From: JBLNBU01 sp050260215
Lineage (GTDB): Bacteria; Pseudomonadota; Alphaproteobacteria; Rhodospirillales; Magnetospirillaceae
Assembly: GCA_050260215.1 (NCBI GenBank)
Contig: JBLNBU010000224.1
Span: 1 to 16,572, forward strand
DNA length: 16,572 nucleotides
Direction of reading: 5' to 3'
Shown here: in pieces, positions 10,523 to 16,572 of the stretch
How positions within the stretch are numbered: the first letter of the stretch is position 1
Layout of the letters: each line of letters opens with the position of its first letter
Notes under the pieces: generated by a model
The model's database searches: none
Told to the model about the DNA's origin: nothing
What the model saw: the letters and a program-made list of their open reading frames with translations, nothing else
Translations under genes and position numbers: made by a program

Positions 10523-11278
10523 ATGACCAAGCTGCTGATCATGAGCGACCTTCACGTCGAAAAGGGCGATTTCATCCCGCCCCCCATCGACGCCGATCTG
10601 GTGGTGCTGGCCGGGGACATCGGCTGGGGCCTGGACGGGGTGGCGTGGATCGCCCGCCACCTGGGAGGTTGCCCGGCGGTCTATGTGGCCGGCAACCGCG
10701 AGCACTGGCACCACCCGCAAGGCTGCGATCCCGCCGCCGAGATCCGCCGCGCCGCCGCCGAGATCCCCAACCTCCACTTCCTGCAGAACGACACCCTGGT
10801 GCTCGACCTTCCGGGCGGGCCCATCCGGGTGCTGGGCTGCACCCTGTGGGGCGACTTCAGCCTGGACGGCACTCCCGAGGCCAGCATGGCCTGCGCCGCC
10901 GAGACCATGCCCGACTACAAGCACGGCAACGCCCCCGACGGGTCGCGGCTGACCCCGGCCGACACGGTGGCGGCCAACCGGGCGTCGGTGGCCTTCCTGA
11001 CCGAGGCGTTGCGCCGCCACGACCCGCGCCCGACCATCGTCGTCACCCACCACGTCCCGTCCGAGCGCTCGCTGCCCCGCCGCAAGCCCGGCAACGTGCC
11101 GCAGGCGGCCTCGGTCACCCATCTCGATACCCTGGTCGCCGCCCATGGGCCGGATCTGTGGATCCACGGCCATACCCACGCCGACTGCGACTACCACATC
11201 GGCCGCACCCGGGTGCTCAGCCGCCAGCGCGGCGGTCCCGACTGCGTCGATTTCGAGCCGCTGTCCCTGGTCGCCTGA
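10523..11278 (+). CDS. Metallophosphoesterase (calcineurin-like) with altered GNH motif
   Basis: A 251-residue calcineurin-like phosphoesterase. Metal-binding motifs in order: SDLH (D9, H11), LAGDIGW (D32), VAGNREHW (N58), VVTHHVP (H176, H177) and IHGHTH (H215, H217, H219), the usual two-metal site. The catalytic-type GNH[E/D] motif is GNRE: the His that normally follows the metal-binding Asn is R59, with another His two residues on (H61). No signal peptide is visible, so it is cytoplasmic. The substrate is unknown; relatives act on nucleotides, phosphodiesters or phosphoproteins. It is probably transcribed alone from a promoter directly at its start codon. Confidence 0.88.
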   Translation: MTKLLIMSDLHVEKGDFIPPPIDADLVVLAGDIGWGLDGVAWIARHLGGCPAVYVAGNREHWHHPQGCDPAAEIRRAAAEIPNLHFLQNDTLVLDLPGGPIRVLGCTLWGDFSLDGTPEASMACAAETMPDYKHGNAPDGSRLTPADTVAANRASVAFLTEALRRHDPRPTIVVTHHVPSERSLPRRKPGNVPQAASVTHLDTLVAAHGPDLWIHGHTHADCDYHIGRTRVLSRQRGGPDCVDFEPLSLVA

Positions 11279-11285
11279 ACGCTTC

Positions 11286-11356
11286 GGGGTAGCGCCCCTC
11301 CGCCTCCGCGGTTTCCGGCCCCATATGGGGGACGACGTTCCCCCGCCGGAGAAACC
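11286..11356 (+). promoter_or_regulatory. Structured leader with ribosome site inside a stem
   Basis: The gap before the 11360 gene holds several inverted repeats: GGGG/CCCC (11286-11298), a perfect 12-bp palindrome CCCCATATGGGG (11319-11330), GGGGGA/TCCCCC (11327-11344) and an outer stem GGTTTC/GAAACC (11310-11315 with 11351-11356) extended by CGG/CCG. The palindrome and the GGGGGA stem share bases, so they are mutually exclusive. The likely Shine-Dalgarno GGAG (11348-11351) lies in the right outer arm. Control of translation by folding is inferred. Confidence 0.35.
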
Positions 11357-11359
11357 CCC

Positions 11360-11989
11360 ATGGCCGACCCGCGCAGCGACCTCCCCGCCCCCGACGGCCA
11401 GCCCGTCCCCGTTGCCGCCGACCAATCGGACCTGTCCGGGCCGGAACCGGCCGGGCCGATCCACGAAATGGTCGCCCTGTTCGGCGACGCCCGCGCCATG
11501 GAGGCCGCGGTGCACGACCTGCTGACCAACGGGTTCGACCAGTCCGACATCTCCATGCTGGCCGCCGAATCGACCGTGCGCAACAGGCTGGGCCACCGTA
11601 TCGACGACAGCGCCCTGCTGGCCGATGACCCGGCGGCGCCGCGGCGCACCTGGTCCGAGCCCGAAAGCCGCACCGAGGGCCGCGGCGCCCTGGCGTCCAT
11701 GCTGGGCTATATCGGCGCGGTCACCGCGGTGGCGCTCACCTTCGCCACCGGCGGCGCCGCGGCGGCGGCCATCGGCGGTGCCCTGGTCGGCGCCGGCGGC
11801 GGTGCGGCGCTGGGCGCCGGGCTGGGCCGGGTCTTCGACCAGCGGCTGGCGCGCGAGCTCGAACGCCAGATCCAGGCCGGCGGCATCCTGTTGTGGGTGC
11901 GCTGCCGCGACCAGCCCTGCCAGGGCCGCGCCGCCGAAATCCTGTCCCGCCACGGCGCCCATCATGTGCATACCAATGCCCTGGCTTGA
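11360..11989 (+). CDS. Glycine-zipper membrane protein, general-stress 17M-like
   Basis: A 209-residue protein with three parts. Residues 1-33 are Pro/Ala/Asp-rich and probably disordered. Residues 34-70 (HEMVALFGDARAMEAAVHDL then GFDQSDISMLA) look like the small alpha/beta module of the YflT/general-stress 17M type. Residues 110-157 form a hydrophobic Ala/Gly hairpin (GGAAAAAIGGALVGAGGG) that probably inserts in the membrane, and the C-terminal GGILLWVRCRD to AAEILSRHGAHHVH segment resembles the second half of the same module. Assignment is by pattern only and no enzyme motif is seen. It lies directly upstream of irr, whose predicted -35 box overlaps the end of this gene. A stress or envelope role is possible but unproven. 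Confidence 0.75.
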   Translation: MADPRSDLPAPDGQPVPVAADQSDLSGPEPAGPIHEMVALFGDARAMEAAVHDLLTNGFDQSDISMLAAESTVRNRLGHRIDDSALLADDPAAPRRTWSEPESRTEGRGALASMLGYIGAVTAVALTFATGGAAAAAIGGALVGAGGGAALGAGLGRVFDQRLARELERQIQAGGILLWVRCRDQPCQGRAAEILSRHGAHHVHTNALA

Positions 11990-12015
11990 CCAAACCGGCA
12001 CGGAGCTGCTTTATT
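11986..12015 (+). promoter_or_regulatory. Candidate irr promoter
   Basis: TTGACC (11986-11991) overlaps the stop of the upstream gene and is followed, 18 bp on, by TTTATT (12010-12015) in an unusually A/T-rich stretch for this GC-rich DNA. Transcription would start near 12022, giving a leader of about 20 nt before the ATG at 12044. No convincing iron-control-element palindrome is seen. Confidence 0.45.
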
Positions 12016-12043
12016 TTTCGAAGCTTTCCATGGTAGGCTTGAG

Positions 12044-12505
12044 ATGGATCAATCGAAGACCTACCCAACAGGGTGGCACCAGCCCATGACCATGATCACC
12101 GTCCGGCCCTACAGCCAAGCCCTCGACCGCCTGCGGGCCGTTGGTCTGCGCCCTACCCGCCAGCGCCTGGCCCTGGCGCGGTTGCTGTTCGACAACGGCG
12201 ACCGCCACATCTCGGCCGAGCAGCTGCACACCGAGGCGCTGGCCAATAACATCCGGGTGTCGCTGGCGACGGTGTACAACACCCTGCACCAGTTCACCGA
12301 CGCCGGCCTGATGCGCGAGATCGTCGTCGACGCCGGTCGGTCGTATTTCGACACCAACACCTCGGACCACCACCACTTCTTCTACGAGAAGTCGGGCAAG
12401 CTGTGCGACATCCCGGCCGAGCTGATCGCAGTGGCCAAGGTCCCCGACGCCCCCGAGGGCATGCGCATCAGCCGCGTCGAAGTCATCGTCCGCGTCGACG
12501 GCTGA
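12044..12505 (+). CDS. irr: Iron response regulator Irr (Fur family)
   Basis: A 153-residue Fur-superfamily regulator. The N-terminal winged helix reads GLRPTRQRLALARLLF, then HISAEQLHTEA and VSLATVYNTLHQFTDAGLMREI. The dimerisation part contains YFDTNTSDHHHFF with the histidine triplet H109-H111. This SDHHHFF pattern and the GLRPTRQRLAL start mark the alphaproteobacterial Irr branch, which senses iron through haem rather than Fe2+ and represses haem and iron-use genes when iron is low. The N-terminal Cys-Pro haem regulatory motif of Bradyrhizobium Irr is absent; the only cysteine is in KLCDIP. The first ATG at 12044 was chosen. An ATG at 12086 would remove 14 non-conserved residues, and neither has a strong ribosome site. 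A bidirectional terminator follows. Confidence 0.92.
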   Translation: MDQSKTYPTGWHQPMTMITVRPYSQALDRLRAVGLRPTRQRLALARLLFDNGDRHISAEQLHTEALANNIRVSLATVYNTLHQFTDAGLMREIVVDAGRSYFDTNTSDHHHFFYEKSGKLCDIPAELIAVAKVPDAPEGMRISRVEVIVRVDG

Positions 12506-12513
12506 GGCCGCAG

Positions 12514-12560
12514 AAACGAAATAGGGCCCCGCCGGGTAACCGGCGGGGCCCTTTTCGTTT
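12514..12560. terminator. Bidirectional intrinsic terminator between irr and the transglycosylase gene
   Basis: GGGCCCCGCCGG (12524-12535) and CCGGCGGGGCCC (12540-12551) form a perfect 12-bp stem with a GTAA loop. Outside it, AAACGAAA (12514-12521) and TTTCGTTT (12553-12560) pair as well, giving T-rich tails on both strands. It lies between the convergent stops at 12505 and 12584, so it can end transcription from both sides. Confidence 0.9.
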
Positions 12561-12583
12561 GGGCGTTATGCCAAGGCCGCCCC

Positions 12584-14425
12584 CTAGTTCCGCACCGTCT
12601 TGTTGCGGGCCCGCGCCTGGTCGGCGCCTTCGTAGATCGGCCATTCGCCGGCGGCCACCGCGTCGAGCGAGGCGGCGGGCTGGCCCATGCGGGCCTTGTA
12701 GATCCAGTAGTTGGTCATCACCCGCTCGACGAAGGTCCGCGTCTCGCGCGACGGGATGCTTTCGATGAACAGCAGCGGGTCGCCGCCGTGGCGGATGCCC
12801 TGCAGCCAGCGGCCCAGGTTGCCGGGGCCGGCGTTGTAGGCGGCGGCCAGCATGAACAGGTTGCCGTTGACCGGATCCTCGCCCAGAAGCTTGGCCAGGT
12901 AGCGCTGGCCCAGGCCCAGGTTGACCTCGGGGTCGGCCAGACGGTCCTTGCCCTGGCGCCCGCCGCCGACTGCGGCGGCGGTGGCCGGCATCAGCTGCAT
13001 CAGGCCGTGGGCACCGGCAGAGCTGCGGGCATGCGGGTTGAACGCCGATTCCTGGCGGACGAAGGCATAGACCAGCGCCTTGTCGACCACCCAGCCGCCC
13101 TTGGGCTGCCACTCGGGCACCGGAAAGGCAGCGGCATCGTGCACCCGGCCGTCCTCGCCCGGCATCATGCCGCCCAGGCGCACGGCCAGGCCAGGCATCT
13201 GGCCGACATGGGCCAGCACCAGCATGGACTGGCGCACCGACTTGGTGGCGCTGGGATAGGCCTTGCGCAGCTGCTCCTCGGCGGCCTGGCGGTCGCCAAG
13301 CTGCAGCAGGGCAAGCGCCCGCCGCCCGCCGGGGACGCGCTGCAGGATGTCGGCGTCGGCCTCGGTGAACGGCGGCGTCTCCCACGAGAAATATGTCTCG
13401 TAGCCCAGCGCCTGGCGGGCCAGCAGGCCGTAGAAGGTACGCGGATAGGTGGCCGCCTGCTCGAGCCAGTGGTTGACCACCTCGGGGCGCTTGGACACCA
13501 GGTTGGCGCGCGCCGCCCAGAAGGCGCCGGCGGCGACCATCCAGCCCGAGGCGTCGGAGGCGTTGGCCACGTCCTCGAAATGGCGGCGGGCCTGGTCGGG
13601 CTTGCCCATGCGCCACAGCGCCAAGCCGGCCACCCAGTGGGCGGCGGGAATGTCTTCGGCGGCACCGTCGATGGCCTGCTCGGCCGCAGCCACCGCCTCG
13701 GCGTCGCGGCCGCCGGCGAAGTGGTCGACGGCGACCATGGTGCGCAGCTGCTCCAGCTCCTGGCGCTCGAGCCCCTGCGCCTCGGCGCCCGACAGCAGGC
13801 GTTCGGCGACGCCGGGGTCGTCGTTGCGGAAGGCCTGGCGCAGCTTGGTCTTCAGCGTCTTGGCCTTGGCCGAGATGCCGTCGGTGGAAAAAGTGGCATC
13901 TTCCCAGCCGGCGCCGTCGTCGGAGGTGTCGATGCCGGTGCCCTTGAGGTAGCCGCGCACCGGCGCCTTGATGGCGCCGAAGCCCTTGACCCCCTTCGAG
14001 GTCGCCAGCTTGTGGATGGACTCGGCCTCGGGCTGGTCGGCGTATTCCGCCATCCAGGCGCGCAGCTCCTGGTACTTGGGGCGCATGCCGGGCGCCAGGT
14101 AGCGCTGAGCCAGCACGTGGCCCTTCAGCACGTCGTCCTTGACGCGGCCGAGCTCGCGGTCGGCGGCGGCCCACTGGCCCTGCGCCTGGAACTTCAGCGC
14201 CTTGGCATAGGCGTCCGCATCCGCGGCAGACAGCGGCTTGGGCAGAGGGGCAACGCGCGCGGCGCGGTCGGCCCCGGGAAGAATGGCGGCGGTCAGGGTG
14301 CCCTCGCGCCCATTGGCGGCGAGTTGGACACCGGCGGTCCCCTGGCGGCTGCTCTCGGCGGCCAGAACCGGGGAAGTCGCGGCCATGATTGCCAACATCA
14401 GGGCCGGGAGGAGCCTGTCGCGCAA
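12584..14425 (-). CDS. Soluble lytic murein transglycosylase (Slt70-like)
   Basis: A 613-residue periplasmic enzyme that cleaves the MurNAc-GlcNAc bond of peptidoglycan to 1,6-anhydroMurNAc ends. It has a signal peptide (residues 1-22, MRDRLLPALMLAIMAATS to VLA), a long alpha-helical superhelix (about 60-430, including AAHWVAGLALWRMGKPDQA and YPRTFYGLLARQALG), and a C-terminal SLT domain. The catalytic Glu is E459 in VRQESAFNPHARSSAGAHG, followed by LMQLMPATA and AAAYNAGPGNLGRWL. Length and order match E. coli Slt. The start is a TTG at 14425 with GAGGAG at 14433-14438, 7 nt upstream, which places the signal peptide at the very N terminus. A -10/-35 pair lies at 14475-14504. The final residues (AGADQARARNKTVRN region) are charged and variable. 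Confidence 0.95.
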   Translation of the reverse strand: MRDRLLPALMLAIMAATSPVLAAESSRQGTAGVQLAANGREGTLTAAILPGADRAARVAPLPKPLSAADADAYAKALKFQAQGQWAAADRELGRVKDDVLKGHVLAQRYLAPGMRPKYQELRAWMAEYADQPEAESIHKLATSKGVKGFGAIKAPVRGYLKGTGIDTSDDGAGWEDATFSTDGISAKAKTLKTKLRQAFRNDDPGVAERLLSGAEAQGLERQELEQLRTMVAVDHFAGGRDAEAVAAAEQAIDGAAEDIPAAHWVAGLALWRMGKPDQARRHFEDVANASDASGWMVAAGAFWAARANLVSKRPEVVNHWLEQAATYPRTFYGLLARQALGYETYFSWETPPFTEADADILQRVPGGRRALALLQLGDRQAAEEQLRKAYPSATKSVRQSMLVLAHVGQMPGLAVRLGGMMPGEDGRVHDAAAFPVPEWQPKGGWVVDKALVYAFVRQESAFNPHARSSAGAHGLMQLMPATAAAVGGGRQGKDRLADPEVNLGLGQRYLAKLLGEDPVNGNLFMLAAAYNAGPGNLGRWLQGIRHGGDPLLFIESIPSRETRTFVERVMTNYWIYKARMGQPAASLDAVAAGEWPIYEGADQARARNKTVRN

Positions 14426-14474
14426 GGCTGTTCTCCTCTGAGGGTTATCGACAAAATCAATGTGCGTCCCCGGT

Positions 14475-14504
14475 TTTATAAATGACCTCGGACCCTCAAG
14501 GCAA
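14475..14504 (-). promoter_or_regulatory. Candidate promoter for the transglycosylase gene
   Basis: On the minus strand TTGCCT (14499-14504) and TATAAA (14475-14480) are separated by 18 bp. The start of transcription would be near 14468, giving a leader of about 43 nt that carries the strong GAGGAG ribosome site. The stretch is A/T-rich compared with its surroundings. Confidence 0.5.
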
Positions 14505-14572
14505 CCCCCGAAGGTGGTACAAAGATGAGGCAGTCGGAATCGCCGTTTAATATCAAGAGGTTGTCGAGGTAT

Positions 14573-14655
14573 GGGGTGGGCGCCCTACCACCCCCTCGGC
14601 TTGGCCCCTTGGCAGGGGTCTTGCGTCGGCGGGCCCAAGGCGCGACCCTTTGGCC
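14573..14655 (+). promoter_or_regulatory. Three consecutive hairpins directly before the DUF1848 gene
   Basis: Hairpin 1: GGGGTGG (14573-14579) with CCACCCC (14588-14594), 7 bp perfect. Hairpin 2: CCCCT (14605-14609) with AGGGG (14614-14618), loop TGGC. Hairpin 3: GGCCCAAGG (14632-14640) with CCTTTGGCC (14647-14655), 8 of 9 matching, ending on the base before the ATG. No Shine-Dalgarno is visible, so the start codon follows a folded leader. The function is inferred. Confidence 0.4.
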
Positions 14656-15579
14656 ATGATCGTCTCGGCCAGCTACCGCACCGACATACCCGCCTTTTAT
14701 GCGCCCTGGTTCGTCAACCGTTTCCGCTCCGGCTTCGCCCGCGTGGTCAATCCGTACTCGCGCCAGACCGGCACGGTGCCGCTACGCGCCGGAGTGGACG
14801 GCTTCGTGTTCTGGACGCGCAACGTCGGCCCCTTCACGGCGGCGCTGGACGAGGTACGCGACGCCAGCCTGCCCTTCGTGATCCAGTACACCGTCACCGG
14901 CTATCCCCGCGCGCTGGAAACCTCGGTGATCGAGCCCGAGCGCTCGGTGGCGCTGATCCGCGCCGTGGCGGAAAGACACGGCCCCCGGGCTGCGGTGTGG
15001 CGCTACGACCCCATCGTCTTCTCGACCATGACCCCGGCCGAGTGGCACCTGGACACCTTCTCCCGCCTGGCGGGGGACCTGGCCGGGGCGGTCGACGAGG
15101 TGGTGATCAGCTTTGCCAACATCTACCGCAAGACCGCGCGCAACCTGGCCGCGGCCGCCCGGGCGCACCGCTTCGACTGGTGGGACCCGCCGGCCGACGA
15201 CAAGCGGGTGCTGGCCGCCCGGCTGGCCAAGATCGCCGCCGCCCGCGGCATGGCGGCGACCGTGTGCTCGCAGCCGGAATTCGTCGCCGAGGGCCTGGGC
15301 CGGGCGGCGTGCGTCGACGCCCGCCGGCTGGAGGCGGTGGCGGCCGGCTGGGGCAGCCCGCGGCCGGTCAAGGCCAAGCCCAAGGGCAACCGCCCGGGCT
15401 GCGACTGCTTCGAAAGCCGCGACATCGGCGAGTACGACACCTGCCCGCACGGCTGCACCTATTGCTATGCGGTGGGCTCGCGCACCCTGGCCAAGCGCCG
15501 CTTCCACGACCACGACCCCACGGCCGAGTTCCTGTTTGCGCCGCCGTGGGCGGGTGACACGCCGAAGGCATTGTTATGA
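14656..15579 (+). CDS. DUF1848 family protein with C-terminal radical-SAM-like cysteine cluster
   Basis: A 307-residue protein of the uncharacterised DUF1848 family, recognised by the start MIVSASYRTDIPAFYAPWF, the VDGFVFWTRNVGPF segment, VWRYDPIVFS, VISFANIYRKTARN, and the C-terminal cysteine region. That region has C249-x-C251 and then C263-PHG-C267-TY-C270-Y. CPHGCTYC fits the CxxxCxxC pattern of radical SAM enzymes but sits at the C terminus; the Pfam family description notes the same likeness. A 4Fe-4S cluster is therefore likely. The start ATG at 14656 gives the family's usual MI[VI]SASYRTDIP beginning; an in-frame TTG at 14650 would add two residues. The gene ends exactly where a long inverted repeat begins (TGA is part of the repeat arm). 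Substrate and pathway are unknown. Confidence 0.9.
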   Translation: MIVSASYRTDIPAFYAPWFVNRFRSGFARVVNPYSRQTGTVPLRAGVDGFVFWTRNVGPFTAALDEVRDASLPFVIQYTVTGYPRALETSVIEPERSVALIRAVAERHGPRAAVWRYDPIVFSTMTPAEWHLDTFSRLAGDLAGAVDEVVISFANIYRKTARNLAAAARAHRFDWWDPPADDKRVLAARLAKIAAARGMAATVCSQPEFVAEGLGRAACVDARRLEAVAAGWGSPRPVKAKPKGNRPGCDCFESRDIGEYDTCPHGCTYCYAVGSRTLAKRRFHDHDPTAEFLFAPPWAGDTPKALL

Positions 15580-15658
15580 GACACAGATGAACACAGGTGG
15601 ACACCGATGAATGGAGTCCGCCCGGCATCTGTGTTTATCTGCGTTCATCTGTGTCTCA
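15577..15658. repeat. 33-bp inverted repeat built of tandem decamers
   Basis: Left arm 15577-15609 and right arm 15626-15658 are inverted copies with 28 of 33 matching positions (the first 16, TGAGACACAGATGAAC, are perfect) around a 16-nt loop. Each arm is three 10-bp units: ACACAGATGA, ACACAGGTGG and ACACCGATGA at 15581-15610, and their reverse-complement counterparts on the right. The arms are close to 50% GC against clearly GC-rich neighbours. It includes the DUF1848 stop codon and ends 16 nt before the nth start. I recall similar ATCTGTGTTCATCTGTG-type repeats in intergenic DNA of varied bacteria, from memory and not checked. Confidence 0.85.
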
Positions 15659-15674
15659 GGAACAATGGCCGCCC

Positions 15675-16310
15675 ATGACCCCCACCCAGGTCGACGAGTT
15701 CTATGCCCGCCTCGCCAAGGCCAATCCCGAGCCGAAAAGCGAGCTGGACTACGTCAACGCCTACACCTTGCTGGTGGCGGTGGTGCTATCGGCCCAGGCC
15801 ACCGACGCCGGCGTCAACAAGGCCACGGGGCCGTTGTTCGCCACGGCCGACACCCCGGCCAAGATGGTGGCGCTGGGCGAGGAGGGGCTGAGAGAGGCCA
15901 TCCGCACCATCGGCCTTTACAAGACCAAGGCCAAGAACGTCATCGCCCTGTCGCAGATCCTTCTCAACCGCCACGGCGGCGCGGTGCCGCGCGACCGCGA
16001 GGCGCTGGAACAGTTGCCGGGCGTCGGGCGCAAGACCGCCAATGTGGTGTTGAACGTCGCCTTCGGCGAGCCGACCATTGCCGTCGACACCCACGCCTTC
16101 CGCGTCGCCAACCGCACCGGGCTGGCGCCGGGCAAGACGCCCTTGGAGGTCGAGATGGGCCTGTTGGCCGCCACTCCGGCCAGGTGGATCCACCACGCCC
16201 ACCACTGGATCATCCTGCACGGCCGCTACGTCTGCATCGCCCGCAAGCCCAAGTGCCCGGACTGCGTGGTCCGCGACCTGTGCGCCTTCCCCGAGAAGAC
16301 GCCGGGGTGA
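15675..16310 (+). CDS. nth: Endonuclease III (DNA glycosylase / AP lyase)
   Basis: A 211-residue base-excision repair enzyme that removes oxidised pyrimidines and cleaves the abasic site. It aligns with E. coli Nth over its whole length. The helix-hairpin-helix LPGVGRKTANVVL carries the Schiff-base lysine K120, and IAVDTHAFRVANRT carries the catalytic D138, both at the E. coli numbers. The 4Fe-4S ligands C187-x6-C194-x2-C197-x5-C203 (CIARKPKCPDCVVRDLC) are complete. The ATG at 15675 was chosen by alignment. The same frame is open upstream to 15597, but that part is translated inverted repeat and has no family similarity. No strong ribosome site precedes the ATG (GCCGCCC). The stop is 3 bp from that of the convergent corA gene. 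Confidence 0.96.
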   Translation: MTPTQVDEFYARLAKANPEPKSELDYVNAYTLLVAVVLSAQATDAGVNKATGPLFATADTPAKMVALGEEGLREAIRTIGLYKTKAKNVIALSQILLNRHGGAVPRDREALEQLPGVGRKTANVVLNVAFGEPTIAVDTHAFRVANRTGLAPGKTPLEVEMGLLAATPARWIHHAHHWIILHGRYVCIARKPKCPDCVVRDLCAFPEKTPG

Positions 16311-16313
16311 AAT

Positions 16314-16572
16314 CTACATCCAGCCCTTGCGCTTAAAGATCCAATAGGGAACCGCGGCGGCGATCAGGGCCAGGACCATGGCGTAGGGATAGCCCCAGGT
16401 CCATTCCAGCTCGGGCATGTTGTGGAAGTTCATGCCGTACCAGCTGGCCACCAGGGTGGGCGGCAGGAACAGCACGGCGACCACCGAGAACAACTTGATG
16501 ATGTTGTTCTGCTGGATGTTGATCATCCCCAGCGTGGCGTCGAGCAGGAAGCCGATCTTGTTGTTGAGGAAG
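16314..16572 (-). CDS. corA: CorA-type magnesium/cobalt transporter (5' partial)
   Basis: Only the C-terminal 85 or so residues are in the window; the gene continues past the right edge. It reads FLNNKIGFLLDATLGMINIQ at the end of the long stalk helix, then IIKLFSVVAVLFLPPTLVASW as the first membrane helix, the signature YGMNF in the periplasmic loop (the GMN ion-selectivity motif), and a second helix (YAMVLALIAAAVPYWIF) followed by the basic tail KRKGWM. This is the standard two-helix CorA end. Magnesium uptake is the usual role. A related branch (ZntB) has GIN rather than GMN at this point, so CorA is favoured. Confidence 0.92.
   Translation of the reverse strand, partial: FLNNKIGFLLDATLGMINIQQNNIIKLFSVVAVLFLPPTLVASWYGMNFHNMPELEWTWGYPYAMVLALIAAAVPYWIFKRKGWM

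Noticed and set aside
12044..12505. Classical Fur or Zur
   Set aside because: The SDHHHFF triplet and GLRPTRQRLAL start are of Irr type, and the CxxC zinc pairs common in Fur/Zur are missing.
12788..14485. Long open frame antisense to the transglycosylase gene
   Set aside because: The translation is low-complexity Gly/Ala/Val/His with no domain; the opposite strand encodes a complete Slt protein. It is a GC-driven shadow.
15581..15658. CRISPR array
   Set aside because: The units are 10 bp with no spacers and the arrangement is one inverted pair, with no cas genes.
15597..15674. N-terminal extension of endonuclease III
   Set aside because: These 26 codons translate the inverted repeat, and E. 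coli Nth alignment begins at the ATG at 15675.

Overview
The window is high-GC chromosomal DNA from an alphaproteobacterium. The strongest taxonomic marker is an Irr-type Fur regulator, a lineage characteristic of alphaproteobacteria. The protein set looks like the Rhodospirillales, and Magnetospirillum-like is my guess from memory; no search was run. I see no phage, transposase, integrase, tRNA, rRNA or CRISPR array. Most of the content is core metabolism and housekeeping, with several small intergenic structures.

Left part (1-5472): the C-terminal 676 residues of a PAS-PAS-GGDEF-EAL cyclic-di-GMP protein meet, tail to tail with 3 bp between stops, a 914-aa DinG/XPD-type iron-sulfur helicase on the minus strand. 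Divergent from the helicase is a secreted protein with four EF-hands.

Centre-left (5565-10358, all plus strand): coaBC and dut overlap by 4 bp and are followed closely by an Rrf2-family regulator. A strong stem-loop and a dyad then separate this block from cysK, an E1-like MoeB/ThiF/HesA adenylyltransferase, a DsrE-like sulfur-carrier protein and a small secreted protein. Rrf2 plus cysK plus E1 enzyme plus DsrE reads as a cysteine synthesis and sulfur-transfer module. The Rrf2 regulator lacks the IscR cluster cysteines, so a CymR-like role is the more attractive idea.

Centre-right (10359-12560): a hairpin-forming repeat, a metallophosphoesterase with an altered GNH motif and a possibly leaderless promoter, a 209-aa glycine-zipper membrane protein behind a structured leader, and the iron regulator irr. 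A bidirectional terminator ends irr and the convergent lytic transglycosylase gene.

Right part (12584-16572): a Slt70-type lytic transglycosylase (minus, TTG start with a strong ribosome binding site), a DUF1848 protein with a C-terminal radical-SAM-like cysteine cluster, a 33-bp inverted repeat made of decamers, nth (endonuclease III), and the C-terminal end of a CorA magnesium transporter on the minus strand.

The least explained signals are the decamer inverted repeat at 15577-15658, the Rrf2/cysK control region, the non-canonical active-site residues of CoaBC and of the phosphoesterase, and the structured leaders before the genes at 11360 and 14656.
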